A DNA stretch of 64,000 nt from Exiguobacterium sp. (GTDB lineage Bacteria > Bacillota > Bacilli > Exiguobacteriales > Exiguobacteriaceae). The stretch is taken from assembly GCF_020832205.1 (NCBI RefSeq), contig NZ_JAFIFD010000030.1, forward strand, positions 1-64,000, read 5' to 3'. The translations under genes and the position numbers were made by a program. Numbering within the stretch: position 1 is the stretch's first letter; every line of letters begins with the position of its first letter. The notes beneath the pieces were generated by a model that searched no databases, was not told the origin of the DNA, and was given only the letters and a program-made list of their open reading frames with translations. Positions 25,190 through 32,914 of this stretch are shown here, in pieces.

Positions 25190-26186
25190 CCGGGCGACAG
25201 CCATCGTCGGGGGCGAGACAAGTTCTATCGTCAACTGGAACGATATCGCCTACCCGCAATTTTATACGATTTATAAACAGTTGCTCTCGAACTTTTGGAT
25301 CCCAGATGAGATCTCGATGTCGAAAGATATGCAGCAATGGCCTCAATTGAGCGAACGCGAGCAAGACGCGTTCAAACGCATTATCGGCTTGTTGTCGATT
25401 CTCGACTCTGTTCAGACGCGTTACATCCTCGAATCGTCGATGTTCTCGTCTGATTCGTCGGTTCATGCGGTACTCGCGGTCATCGCCCAACAAGAAGTCG
25501 TGCATAACCAGTCATACAGCTACGTGCTGTCAAGTCTCGTTCCGCTCAGCGAACAAAACCGAATTTTCGATATCGCCAAAGACGACGAGATGGTCATGAA
25601 ACGGAACCAGTTCATCTTGAACTTATACGAAGATTTCCGGGCCGAGCAAACGGCTGAAACGTTCGCCAAATCACTCGTCGCTTCAATCATTCTCGAAGGG
25701 ATCAACTTCTATTCCGGATTCGCTTACTTCTATAACTTGGCCCGTCACCAGAAGATGGTCGGGACATCGACGATGATCAGTTACATCCAACGCGATGAGA
25801 TGCAGCATTCGTACTTCGTCAGCCAGTTGCTCCGTGCCGTCTTGACGGAAAACCCTGAAATCGACGCTGACGGCAGCTTCAGCCAGTTCGTCTACGACAC
25901 GATGGCAGAAGCAGTCGACCTCGAGATCGAATGGTGCGAATACGTTCTCCGTGACCTCGACGGCCTCGATGTCAGCGAGATGCGCGACTACGTCAAATAC
26001 CTCGCCAACAAACGCTTGCGCGTCATCGGCTTGAACGACTTGTACGAAGGTTTCAACGAAGACGTCATGCCTTGGATTCGTGCCTACTCGGACGACTCGC
26101 TCAACGCGACGAAATCGGACTTCTTCGAACAAAAATCCCGCTCTTACGCAAAAGTCACGGACGCCAACGGCTTCGACGACTTGTAA
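25146..26186 (+). CDS. nrdF: Ribonucleoside-diphosphate reductase, beta subunit
   Basis: 346 aa R2 protein holding the dimetal centre and tyrosyl radical. All ligands are visible: D87, E117, H120, E184, E218 and H221, with the radical tyrosine Y124 four residues after H120 (EVVHNQSYSY). The C-terminal tail ends acidic (GFDDL), usual for docking to the alpha subunit. Whether the metal is Fe or Mn cannot be told by eye. GAAGGAG is nine bases before ATG, inside the flavodoxin gene. Operon ends at a strong terminator. Confidence 0.93.
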   Translation: MTIQKIKLLSPKHPNRATAIVGGETSSIVNWNDIAYPQFYTIYKQLLSNFWIPDEISMSKDMQQWPQLSEREQDAFKRIIGLLSILDSVQTRYILESSMFSSDSSVHAVLAVIAQQEVVHNQSYSYVLSSLVPLSEQNRIFDIAKDDEMVMKRNQFILNLYEDFRAEQTAETFAKSLVASIILEGINFYSGFAYFYNLARHQKMVGTSTMISYIQRDEMQHSYFVSQLLRAVLTENPEIDADGSFSQFVYDTMAEAVDLEIEWCEYVLRDLDGLDVSEMRDYVKYLANKRLRVIGLNDLYEGFNEDVMPWIRAYSDDSLNATKSDFFEQKSRSYAKVTDANGFDDL

Positions 26187-26192
26187 GCCACG

Positions 26193-26237
26193 AAAAAGCG
26201 CAAGACCTCATCATTCGGATGGGGTCTTGCGCTTTTT
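26193..26237 (+). terminator. nrd operon terminator
   Basis: AAAAAGCGCAAGACC...GGTCTTGCGCTTTTT, 15-bp stem and T-run. Confidence 0.88.
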
Positions 26238-26252
26238 AATCGTCCATTAGAA

Positions 26253-26276
26253 AGCCCTCGACCGTGGTCGAGGGCT
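26253..26276 (-). terminator. Amidase gene hairpin
   Basis: AGCCCTCGACC-GT-GGTCGAGGGCT, very stable 11-bp stem just beyond the amidase stop; the T tail on the minus strand is short (TTCTAAT), so termination is less certain. Confidence 0.55.
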
Positions 26277-26309
26277 ATATTCATATCGTCCTGCGCGAGC
26301 AGGTCAGAA

Positions 26310-28220
26310 TCAATGGTATGCTCTGACGTATTGGGCGATTCCTTCAGCGATGGCTTCAGCCATGCGCTGACGTGATGCATCACTACGTAAATGAATGATA
26401 TCTTGCGGTGAAGAGATGAAACCAAGTTCGACGAGCGCTGACGGCATTGTGTTGTAACGGATGACATAATAGTTCGCCGTTTTGACACCGCGATTCGTCA
26501 TGCCTGACATCGTCGATACCAAGTTCGACTGGATGTTCGTCGCCAACACACGGCTCCGGGCGCTATGGGCAGAAGACGATGAGTAGAACGTCTCGATCCC
26601 TTTGGCCGCCGATGAAGTCGCTGCGTTCGCATGGAAGCTGACGAACAGGTCGCCACGAAGGTTCTTCGCGATTTGTACACGTTGGTCAAGTGTCAAATAA
26701 ACATCCGTTGAACGAGTCAAACGTACTTGATAGTCGTACTTCGAACGGAGGTACGCTTCAGCTCGTTTCGTCACGTCGAGGACGACCGTTTTCTCATAAA
26801 GCGATCCGCTGACGGCCCCTGGATCGGTTCCGCCATGGCCGGCATCTAAGACGATGACAGCACCGCTCGATACGCTCGGTTTCGTCGCCATCGTGAACGC
26901 CGCCGAGATGAAGCCGTCGCGTCCATTGTACTTGATCTTATAGAAACCGTTCGTCAATCCGTAATGGTCGACTTGCGTCCCGTGAGCAAGTTTGCCGAGA
27001 ATGGCTGAACTTGCCGACGCCGTCGAACGAACGTTCAATGCGTCGCCCGGTGTGTTCGTGAACACTTTTCCTTGCGGTTGCGCGACCGGTGCTGACGGTG
27101 CCGTTCCAGCTGTCAACCATGACGTCGGTGTGTAATACGTCTTTGACCCGATATGAACTTCCGACCAGCTCGAGTTATGCTTGCTGTACGTCACGGCCGA
27201 GTATTGCGGTAACACGAGCAATATTGGCGAGCTCTGAAGAGTTTGACCGAACAAGTTGATGTTCCGGTTCGCGTACCCTTGTACTTTTGTCGGTTCCGGC
27301 GTCGTTGTCGTCGGCGGTTGGACAGGTGGTGCGCCTGGCGTGATCCATGCCGTCGGGGTGTAGTACGTGGCGCTTCCGTCGTATACAATTGACCAACTCG
27401 AATTGTATACACTTGAGACGACCGGTGTATGCAGCGGAAGTACTTTCATAACTTTGGAAGTTTGGATTTGAGTTTCGAACAGCCTCATCTCACGGTTCGC
27501 ATAGCCGTTCTGTTTCGTGACTGATGGTTGGAGTGCTCCCGCCGTAATGCCTTGTGTCGGCGTGAAATAAGTACTTGTCCCTTCATAGACGACGGACCAG
27601 CTCGAGTTGTGAATGCTGAACGTGACTGTACGGTTCGCAGGAATCGTCTTGACGACCGGAGACGTCTGTAGCGTCCGATTGAACAATTCGATTGTCCTGT
27701 TTGTATAACCCGTTTGCTTATGCGAGACTGTCGCCCCGACTTTAGGTGTAATGTAAGCCTTCGACGCATAATACGTTTGTCCACTTAAAAATACTTTTAC
27801 CCACGATGTGTTGTGGGAAGTATATTGAACTTCAGTTCCCTTTTTTAGCGTTCGTACAATTCCAGCACTACTAGAAGCAGAAACACGAATGTTTAAATTC
27901 ACGGTAGTCACGCCCGTGGAAGATACGGCTTGAGTAGTGATGTTTGTTGGAATTGTAATCTTTTTAATGTACTGGGCCGAGGCATAATAAGTACGGTTAT
28001 TTAAATACACTTTATGCCATGATTGGTTATGAATACCATACTTTACTTTTGTACCTTTCGGCAACGTCGTGAAGACGGTTCCCGTCGTACTTGCTGTCGT
28101 ACGTACGTTCAAATTGACAGTCGTTTCGCCATCTAACGTCGAGGCCTCAACCGCTGGGATTTGGGCACCGAACAATAAAAGCGACAAGATAAGAGCAACC
28201 TTCAATAGTTTCATTTTCAT
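26310..28220 (-). CDS. Secreted N-acetylmuramoyl-L-alanine amidase with six SH3-like repeats
   Basis: 636 aa cell-wall hydrolase. Signal peptide 1-26 (AVEAS). Six SH3-type wall-binding units follow: 33-88, 104-157, 171-228, 239-296, 315-372 and 390-443. Units 1, 2 and 6 have the NLNVR/ALNVR pattern; units 3-5 are a different subtype (GYxNRxxxLF...HNSSWxxVY...TYYTP). The C-terminal Amidase_3 domain (455-634) has the zinc ligands H462 (DAGHGG), E476 and H530 (SFHAN) and the catalytic E598 (VELGF). RBS AAGGA at nine bases. The DNA for the first two repeats looks more AT-rich than the rest, which suggests a different history for that end. Confidence 0.93.
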   Translation of the reverse strand: MKMKLLKVALILSLLLFGAQIPAVEASTLDGETTVNLNVRTTASTTGTVFTTLPKGTKVKYGIHNQSWHKVYLNNRTYYASAQYIKKITIPTNITTQAVSSTGVTTVNLNIRVSASSSAGIVRTLKKGTEVQYTSHNTSWVKVFLSGQTYYASKAYITPKVGATVSHKQTGYTNRTIELFNRTLQTSPVVKTIPANRTVTFSIHNSSWSVVYEGTSTYFTPTQGITAGALQPSVTKQNGYANREMRLFETQIQTSKVMKVLPLHTPVVSSVYNSSWSIVYDGSATYYTPTAWITPGAPPVQPPTTTTPEPTKVQGYANRNINLFGQTLQSSPILLVLPQYSAVTYSKHNSSWSEVHIGSKTYYTPTSWLTAGTAPSAPVAQPQGKVFTNTPGDALNVRSTASASSAILGKLAHGTQVDHYGLTNGFYKIKYNGRDGFISAAFTMATKPSVSSGAVIVLDAGHGGTDPGAVSGSLYEKTVVLDVTKRAEAYLRSKYDYQVRLTRSTDVYLTLDQRVQIAKNLRGDLFVSFHANAATSSAAKGIETFYSSSSAHSARSRVLATNIQSNLVSTMSGMTNRGVKTANYYVIRYNTMPSALVELGFISSPQDIIHLRSDASRQRMAEAIAEGIAQYVRAYH

Positions 28221-28347
28221 CCAAAATATTCCTTTCCTCTCGCGCTACTTACTACTAACAACAACTTCATATTAGCATACTGCTTTTTAAAAAAAAGTAA
28301 GTATTTGAAAAAAAGATGAATATTTTTGATAAAAAGGGGAATGATTT

Positions 28348-29127
28348 TTAGTTAGGTTGTCGAATGACAATGTATTTGTCATTCCCATATATTTCTTCTT
28401 CGATGTAAAACCCAGGAATGAGTTCGACCGATCTCTCCGTCAGCGTCCAACGTTGATCACCTAACCGAATGACAAACCCGTCCAGACCCTCTACCGGGGC
28501 AATCTTACAAAACCGGGCCACGTTATGGTCTCGCTCTATATATCGGTCAAACGTTTCAGAAGGTTTAGGCCCAATTCCTCCCCAATATCGACCTGTCTCC
28601 TGACGCGGATAGGAACGGACCGACGGCTCGGTGATCGGATCCGGTGTATGGTCAAACCGTCCAAAGTCCCGTGACGATTTTTCTTCCACGAGCGCCCCGA
28701 TCGATGCGTATACATCCAGCCCAATTCGTTCGGCCATCGCCACGACTGCACGCTGGACGCCTTCGATGTGCCGCTTCAACGAACCCGGTGTGGCCGAAGC
28801 CTTCAGCTTCTTGTCTCCTTCATATGCGTTTAAGATGCGAGCGACCTCCCCCGCCTCGCGGACGAGCGCAAAATACGTCACATGAATCGGAACCTCGTTC
28901 GCTTCACTCGTCTGAGGCTGAAGCGTGATCGCGTACTGATTGGCGAGACACGTCGAAATGACGAACACGTCTAGCAGTTCTTCGACGAGCGCCGTTTCGT
29001 CGTGATCGTGAAGCGCAGCCCCGACTTCCCCGACCTCTTCCAACAAACGGGCTAAGCCCGACAACGGTCGCCAATACCCCCCTAAATGAATGATCATCTG
29101 ATCGACTTGTCGTTGAATCTCTCTCAT
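28348..29127 (-). CDS. Tandem MazG-like protein with a C-terminal extension
   Basis: 259 aa. Residues about 20-70 form an all-alpha MazG-type NTP pyrophosphatase unit with the metal-binding pattern EExxE...ExxD (LLEEVGEVGAAL...VEELLDVFV). A second, degenerate copy appears at about 85-150 (LVREAGEVARIL...). The last 90 residues, with TGRYWGG and a beta-rich end, are not recognised. MazG-like enzymes clear non-canonical NTPs, but here the substrate is unknown. I use ATG 29127; GTG 29136 is too near its RBS. Divergent from the AI-2E family gene. Confidence 0.6.
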   Translation of the reverse strand: MREIQRQVDQMIIHLGGYWRPLSGLARLLEEVGEVGAALHDHDETALVEELLDVFVISTCLANQYAITLQPQTSEANEVPIHVTYFALVREAGEVARILNAYEGDKKLKASATPGSLKRHIEGVQRAVVAMAERIGLDVYASIGALVEEKSSRDFGRFDHTPDPITEPSVRSYPRQETGRYWGGIGPKPSETFDRYIERDHNVARFCKIAPVEGLDGFVIRLGDQRWTLTERSVELIPGFYIEEEIYGNDKYIVIRQPN

Positions 29128-29211
29128 ATCCGTCACCTGTCCTTCTGCTCTATTAACCGGTCACATGGTATACTATGCTCAATCCACTTGTGCGGAAAGG
29201 GGCAATGCCTC

Positions 29212-30345
29212 ATGTCGTCTGTCCGGCTTTGGCAACTCGTTCGTCTCGTCCTCGTCGTGATCGGGATGAGCGCTGTCATCTGGTTGCTCAGCATCATCTT
29301 TCAGTACACGTATCCTTTCGTCCTCGCGTTCTTGTTATCCTTGTTGACCGTACCGCTCGTCAACTTGTTCGAACGAAAAGCCAACATGCCGCGCGCCCTC
29401 GGGACGCTCCTCGCCCTCCTCATCGTCATGGGGCTCGTCTCCGGCGTGATTGTCATCGTCATTTCCCAGCTGATCCGTTACGCGACAATCGCGGCGGAAA
29501 AACTTCCGACTCAAATCGAGACGTTCACCGCTTTCGCCCAGCGCGTCTTCAATGAGAAGATCGCCCCGTTCGTCAATGACGCTTACGACAGCATCGAGCG
29601 GCTAAACCCGAGTCAGACGACGTCCCTCGAAGGCGGCATCACCGAGCTCGGCGTGCAACTAGGTGCTGCGATCGGGGTGCTCTCGCGCGGCCTCGCGGGC
29701 ATGCTGCAAAGCTTGCTCGGCGCCTTGCCGCTCGTATTGTTGCTCTTCATCGTCATCGTCCTCGCTTGGTTTTTTATCACGAAAGACTGGCCGTCTTACA
29801 TGCGGCAAATCGAACGCTTGAACGAACGCAAAGGGTTTAACGAATTCGAGGAGGTCATGTTGAACCTGCGGGCGGCTCTTTTCGGTTACGCCCGGGCCCA
29901 GTTGACACTCATCTCCATCACGTTCGGGATCGTGCTCGTCGGCATGTTCATCCTCCGAGTCGAGAACCCGCTCTCGTTCGCCCTCCTTGCCGCTTTCTTT
30001 GATTTACTGCCTTACCTTGGTGTCGGGACATTGTTAGTCCCGTGGGCCGCTTATGCCGCCATCTCGGGTGACTGGTTCGTCGCCATCGGCGTGCTCGTCC
30101 TTTACATCATCGTCATCGTCCAACGCAACTTGGCCGAGCCGAAGATCGTCGGTTCGCATATCGGGTTGAACCCGCTCGCCGCGCTCGTCTCAATTTTCGT
30201 CGGGCTCAAACTGTTCGGTGTCCTCGGCTTTATATTAGGGCCGGTCATCGCCGTATTGTTGAAAGCCCTATACAACGCTCGCGTCTTCTACTACGTGTGG
30301 CGCTTCATCGTCGGACCGAAACCGGTGACACCAAAAGAGCGATGA
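29212..30345 (+). CDS. AI-2E family transporter (YtvI-like membrane protein)
   Basis: 377 aa with about eight transmembrane helices in the AI-2E/PerM pattern: two N-terminal helices, a cytoplasmic or extracellular mid region (residues 75-160), then a C-terminal bundle with the family segments DLLPYLGVGTLLVPWA, EPKIVGSHIGLNPL and GVLGFILGPVIAV. Members export various solutes (some are sodium/proton antiporters); the AI-2 name does not imply quorum sensing here. ATG 29212 is nine bases after AAAGGGG; the longer upstream frame lacks signals. Confidence 0.85.
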   Translation: MSSVRLWQLVRLVLVVIGMSAVIWLLSIIFQYTYPFVLAFLLSLLTVPLVNLFERKANMPRALGTLLALLIVMGLVSGVIVIVISQLIRYATIAAEKLPTQIETFTAFAQRVFNEKIAPFVNDAYDSIERLNPSQTTSLEGGITELGVQLGAAIGVLSRGLAGMLQSLLGALPLVLLLFIVIVLAWFFITKDWPSYMRQIERLNERKGFNEFEEVMLNLRAALFGYARAQLTLISITFGIVLVGMFILRVENPLSFALLAAFFDLLPYLGVGTLLVPWAAYAAISGDWFVAIGVLVLYIIVIVQRNLAEPKIVGSHIGLNPLAALVSIFVGLKLFGVLGFILGPVIAVLLKALYNARVFYYVWRFIVGPKPVTPKER

Positions 30346-30363
30346 CACGTCATCGCTCTTTTA
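30333..30363. terminator. Bidirectional terminator
   Basis: AAAGAGCGATGA-CACG-TCATCGCTCTTTT; contains the stop of the AI-2E gene and overlaps the stop of the DUF429 gene. Confidence 0.8.
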
Positions 30364-31009
30364 TCGTGGGTACCGCCACGAACGGTTCTCCTTCAGATCG
30401 GTCGGGATAAGTCGACATTCCCGTCGTGCCCGCTTCATAAGCGGCGACGGCCAGTATACAGGCATCGATAATGTCATCGACCTGTACGTTCGACATCTTC
30501 CATTTCCATGGCGAGCTGTTCGAATAACGGCGTAACAGTTCAATCCGTTCTGCCTCGCCGGCTTCCGTCTTCTTGCTGAACTCGGCCTCGCGACCCGTCA
30601 TGACCGCAAAGCAGACTTCTGGGTGGGACTCGAACACATCATCACGGTCTAACGCTTGGAACTCCCGGATTCTCGGGACGAGGTTCCACGCTTGTTTGCT
30701 GATCCCTTTCCCGATGAGCTCGCGACTCTTAAGGCTTGCCGCTTCGTACGTGTCCTCGTTCAACACTTCTTCAATCGGAGGTGTGAAAATCGAAGACTTC
30801 CGTTGTTTCAACTGCGACCGCATAAACGCGTCACACGAACGGCCCGGTTGCTCGATCGTCCCTAAATCTTTCGGCATATCGACGAAATGCACGGCCCCGT
30901 CGATTAATAAATCTTCCAACTGTTCTGAGATGGTCAAACAGAGCGAGATGCTGTCGTACGTGATTCGTACCCAACCCCCGCGCGCGCCATCAATTCCTAC
31001 TCCTACCAC
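30350..31009 (-). CDS. DUF429 domain protein (predicted RNase H-like nuclease)
   Basis: 219 aa. The N-terminal VGVGIDGARGGWV (first acidic residue D7) plus VDMPKDLG (D44) and the C-terminal VDDIIDACILAVAAYEA resemble DUF429 proteins, predicted to adopt an RNase H-like fold with an acidic active site. Activity is not established. Starts with GTG, AGGAGG six bases upstream; that RBS lies inside the 3' end of a small membrane ORF, giving a 20-nt overlap. Third gene of the unit pepA-small ORF-DUF429. Confidence 0.75.
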   Translation of the reverse strand: MVGVGIDGARGGWVRITYDSISLCLTISEQLEDLLIDGAVHFVDMPKDLGTIEQPGRSCDAFMRSQLKQRKSSIFTPPIEEVLNEDTYEAASLKSRELIGKGISKQAWNLVPRIREFQALDRDDVFESHPEVCFAVMTGREAEFSKKTEAGEAERIELLRRYSNSSPWKWKMSNVQVDDIIDACILAVAAYEAGTTGMSTYPDRSEGEPFVAVPTIKER

Positions 31010-31148
31010 GTCGTACCTCCTGTATGAAAACTAACAATCCAAACACCGCACAAAAGACGGTGATCCCTAACAACCATTGATTCGGCCACACCGTATACCC
31101 GAAGCCGGATACGACGGCAAAGCCGAACAAAGTCAATCCAAGTTTCAA
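30990..31148 (-). CDS. Small two-helix membrane protein (52 aa)
   Basis: Reads MKLGLTLFGFAVVSGFG, then TVWPNQWLLG, then ITVFCAVFGLLVFI and a basic tail RRGRSRN: two hydrophobic helices separated by a short polar turn. The TTG start overlaps the pepA stop (TTGA), with GGGTGG five bases upstream, and the stop lies beyond the DUF429 GTG, so it is wedged between two genes in a coupled chain. Function unknown. The overlap on both sides and the hydrophobic pattern argue that it is real. Confidence 0.55.
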   Translation of the reverse strand: MKLGLTLFGFAVVSGFGYTVWPNQWLLGITVFCAVFGLLVFIQEVRRGRSRN

Positions 31149-32584
31149 CGGTTCCACCCGTCCAACAGTGAAGCGAGTGTCCTCACCATGACCCCGGTCG
31201 GCCCTTTAGGCCCGAGCTCGTTCGCAGCCGAGCGTTCACTCGTGCCGGCGATGTCCAAGTGAAGCCACGGTGTATCGCCGACGAACTCCCCGACGAACGC
31301 GCCGCCGAAGATCATGTGACCGAAACGGCCAGGCGAGTTGTTCAGATCGGCTACTTCCGACTTGCGAACTTTATTGATGAAGACGTCGAAGTACGGCATT
31401 TGCCAGACAAGTTCGTTCGTCTCACGGCTGGCCACCTCGAGCGCACCGTAGAGCGTGTCGTCGTTCGTCAGACAGCCGGTGACGTCTGTCCCGAGCGCGA
31501 CGAGCACACCGCCCGTGAGCGTCGCCACATCGATGATTGCTTGCGGGTCATACGTTTTTGCGAACGTCACCGCGTCAGCCAGGACGAGGCGCCCCTCGGC
31601 GTCCGTGTTCAACACTTCAATCGTCTTCCCGTTCATCGCTGTGATGACGTCATCCGGTTTAAAGGCGTCGCCAGAAATCATGTTGTCCGTCGCCGGAATG
31701 ACGCCAAGCACATTGACAGCCGGTTTCGTCGTCGCGAGCGTCTCGAACAACCCGATGACGGTTGCCGCTCCACCCATATCACCTTTCATACCGACGATCC
31801 CATCTTTCGGCTTAATCGAGTAACCGCCCGTATCGAACGTGACGCCTTTGCCGACGACGGCGATCGGAGCTTCGTCCCCGGCTCCGTTGTATTCAAGCAC
31901 AATCAGTTTCGGTGGAAGTTTCGATCCTTGGTTGACCGCGAGCAACGCGCCCATCCCGAGCCCTTCCATCTCTTCCTTCTCCAAGATACGATGGTTAAAC
32001 CCATGACGTTCCGCCAATTCGACCGCATAGTCGGCAAGCGCCTCTGCTGTCAAAATGTTTGCCGGCATCATCGTCAGCTTTCGGGCCACGTTGACTCCAC
32101 GGCCTCGGGCCGCGCCTTTGTCGACTTCCGCCTGATCGATGTCCCCAAGCAAGGTGATCGTCACCTCAGGCGCACTGTCTTTCGGCGCCGACTTGTATGT
32201 AGGATGTTCGTAAGTCGCCATCTCATAAGCCTCGGCGAACAACGCACCGTTCGACTCGAACGTCTCGAGCGCGATCGCCACGTCCGTGAACGCGCGGGCC
32301 TTGATTTCTTTCGCGACTTTGCCAAACCAGTTGCGGACGTTTTCTGTCGAGTTCTCGTTGCGTTGCCCGAGTCCGACAAATAAGATGCGCTTCACTGTCC
32401 CCTCAAACGTCGGCACGACTGACAATTCTCCTGTCTTCGTCGAGATATCCGCTGATTGAATGAGCGACTTGACCCGCCCGTTATATAAGGCATCGAGCCC
32501 TTCATCAATTGTATCGGCAGCCCCGATTCCGACGACCATCGTGTCATATGAACCGTTCCAATCCAAGTCTTTTACTTGATACAT
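31145..32584 (-). CDS. pepA: Leucyl aminopeptidase (M17)
   Basis: 479 aa cytosolic metallo-aminopeptidase releasing N-terminal residues from peptides. The C-terminal catalytic domain shows VGKGVTFDTGGYSIKP (metal Lys/Asp), GMKGDMGGAA and the M17 signature NTDAEGRL, then the PFDVF..-like and DIAGTS segments. Similar to B. subtilis YuiE. Start ATG 32584 with AAGGGAAG at eight bases; a GTG three codons earlier is too close to it. First gene of a three-gene chain with a small membrane ORF and a DUF429 gene. Confidence 0.95.
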   Translation of the reverse strand: MYQVKDLDWNGSYDTMVVGIGAADTIDEGLDALYNGRVKSLIQSADISTKTGELSVVPTFEGTVKRILFVGLGQRNENSTENVRNWFGKVAKEIKARAFTDVAIALETFESNGALFAEAYEMATYEHPTYKSAPKDSAPEVTITLLGDIDQAEVDKGAARGRGVNVARKLTMMPANILTAEALADYAVELAERHGFNHRILEKEEMEGLGMGALLAVNQGSKLPPKLIVLEYNGAGDEAPIAVVGKGVTFDTGGYSIKPKDGIVGMKGDMGGAATVIGLFETLATTKPAVNVLGVIPATDNMISGDAFKPDDVITAMNGKTIEVLNTDAEGRLVLADAVTFAKTYDPQAIIDVATLTGGVLVALGTDVTGCLTNDDTLYGALEVASRETNELVWQMPYFDVFINKVRKSEVADLNNSPGRFGHMIFGGAFVGEFVGDTPWLHLDIAGTSERSAANELGPKGPTGVMVRTLASLLDGWNR

Positions 32585-32914
32585 GTGTGTCACTTCCCTT
32601 CTTTATATATAGTTAGCATAACGAACTTCTGTAAAATAATGAAACGGTATGCGTAAGAGTCAAGAAATCTTCGAATTCAAGCGCTATCTCCTCGTTGTGA
32701 CGATGTTTTATTTTATGATAGGATAAGTTAGTACGCAATCCGGCACCCCTCAGTCTTGAGGTGAGGCCATTTTGTCCGGTCGAGGCTTCCCCTAGTCGCA
32801 GACCGTTGCTACTCTAAACTTCCGTCTTTTCGTTAATTCCTTTTTCAATTCGGGTAAGAACTAACGAGACAACGTCGGAAACAAACTATTTCTTTGAAGA
32901 GAGGGACTACGCTT
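32585..32914 (+). promoter_or_regulatory. ptsI promoter and structured leader
   Basis: 330 bp without a gene. Promoter candidate TTGTGA-N18-TAGGAT near 32696-32725, then a leader of about 180 nt with several stems: CCTCA-GTCT-TGAGG (about 32747-32760), CGGTC/GACCG (about 32777-32804), and a long hairpin with outer TTCCG/CGGAA (about 32820-32880) and inner CGTTAATTC/GAACTAACG. No T-run follows them. It resembles no riboswitch I recognise. Confidence 0.45.

Noticed and set aside
29212-30345. AI-2E family gene considered as a quorum-sensing transporter
   Set aside because: The family name is historical; no luxS or lsr gene is present and YtvI-like members have other roles.
31259-32383. A 374-codon plus-strand open frame opposite pepA
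   Set aside because: It is antisense to a well-recognised gene, has no RBS and its Arg/Asp/His-rich translation has no family features; GC-rich third positions open such frames throughout this window.
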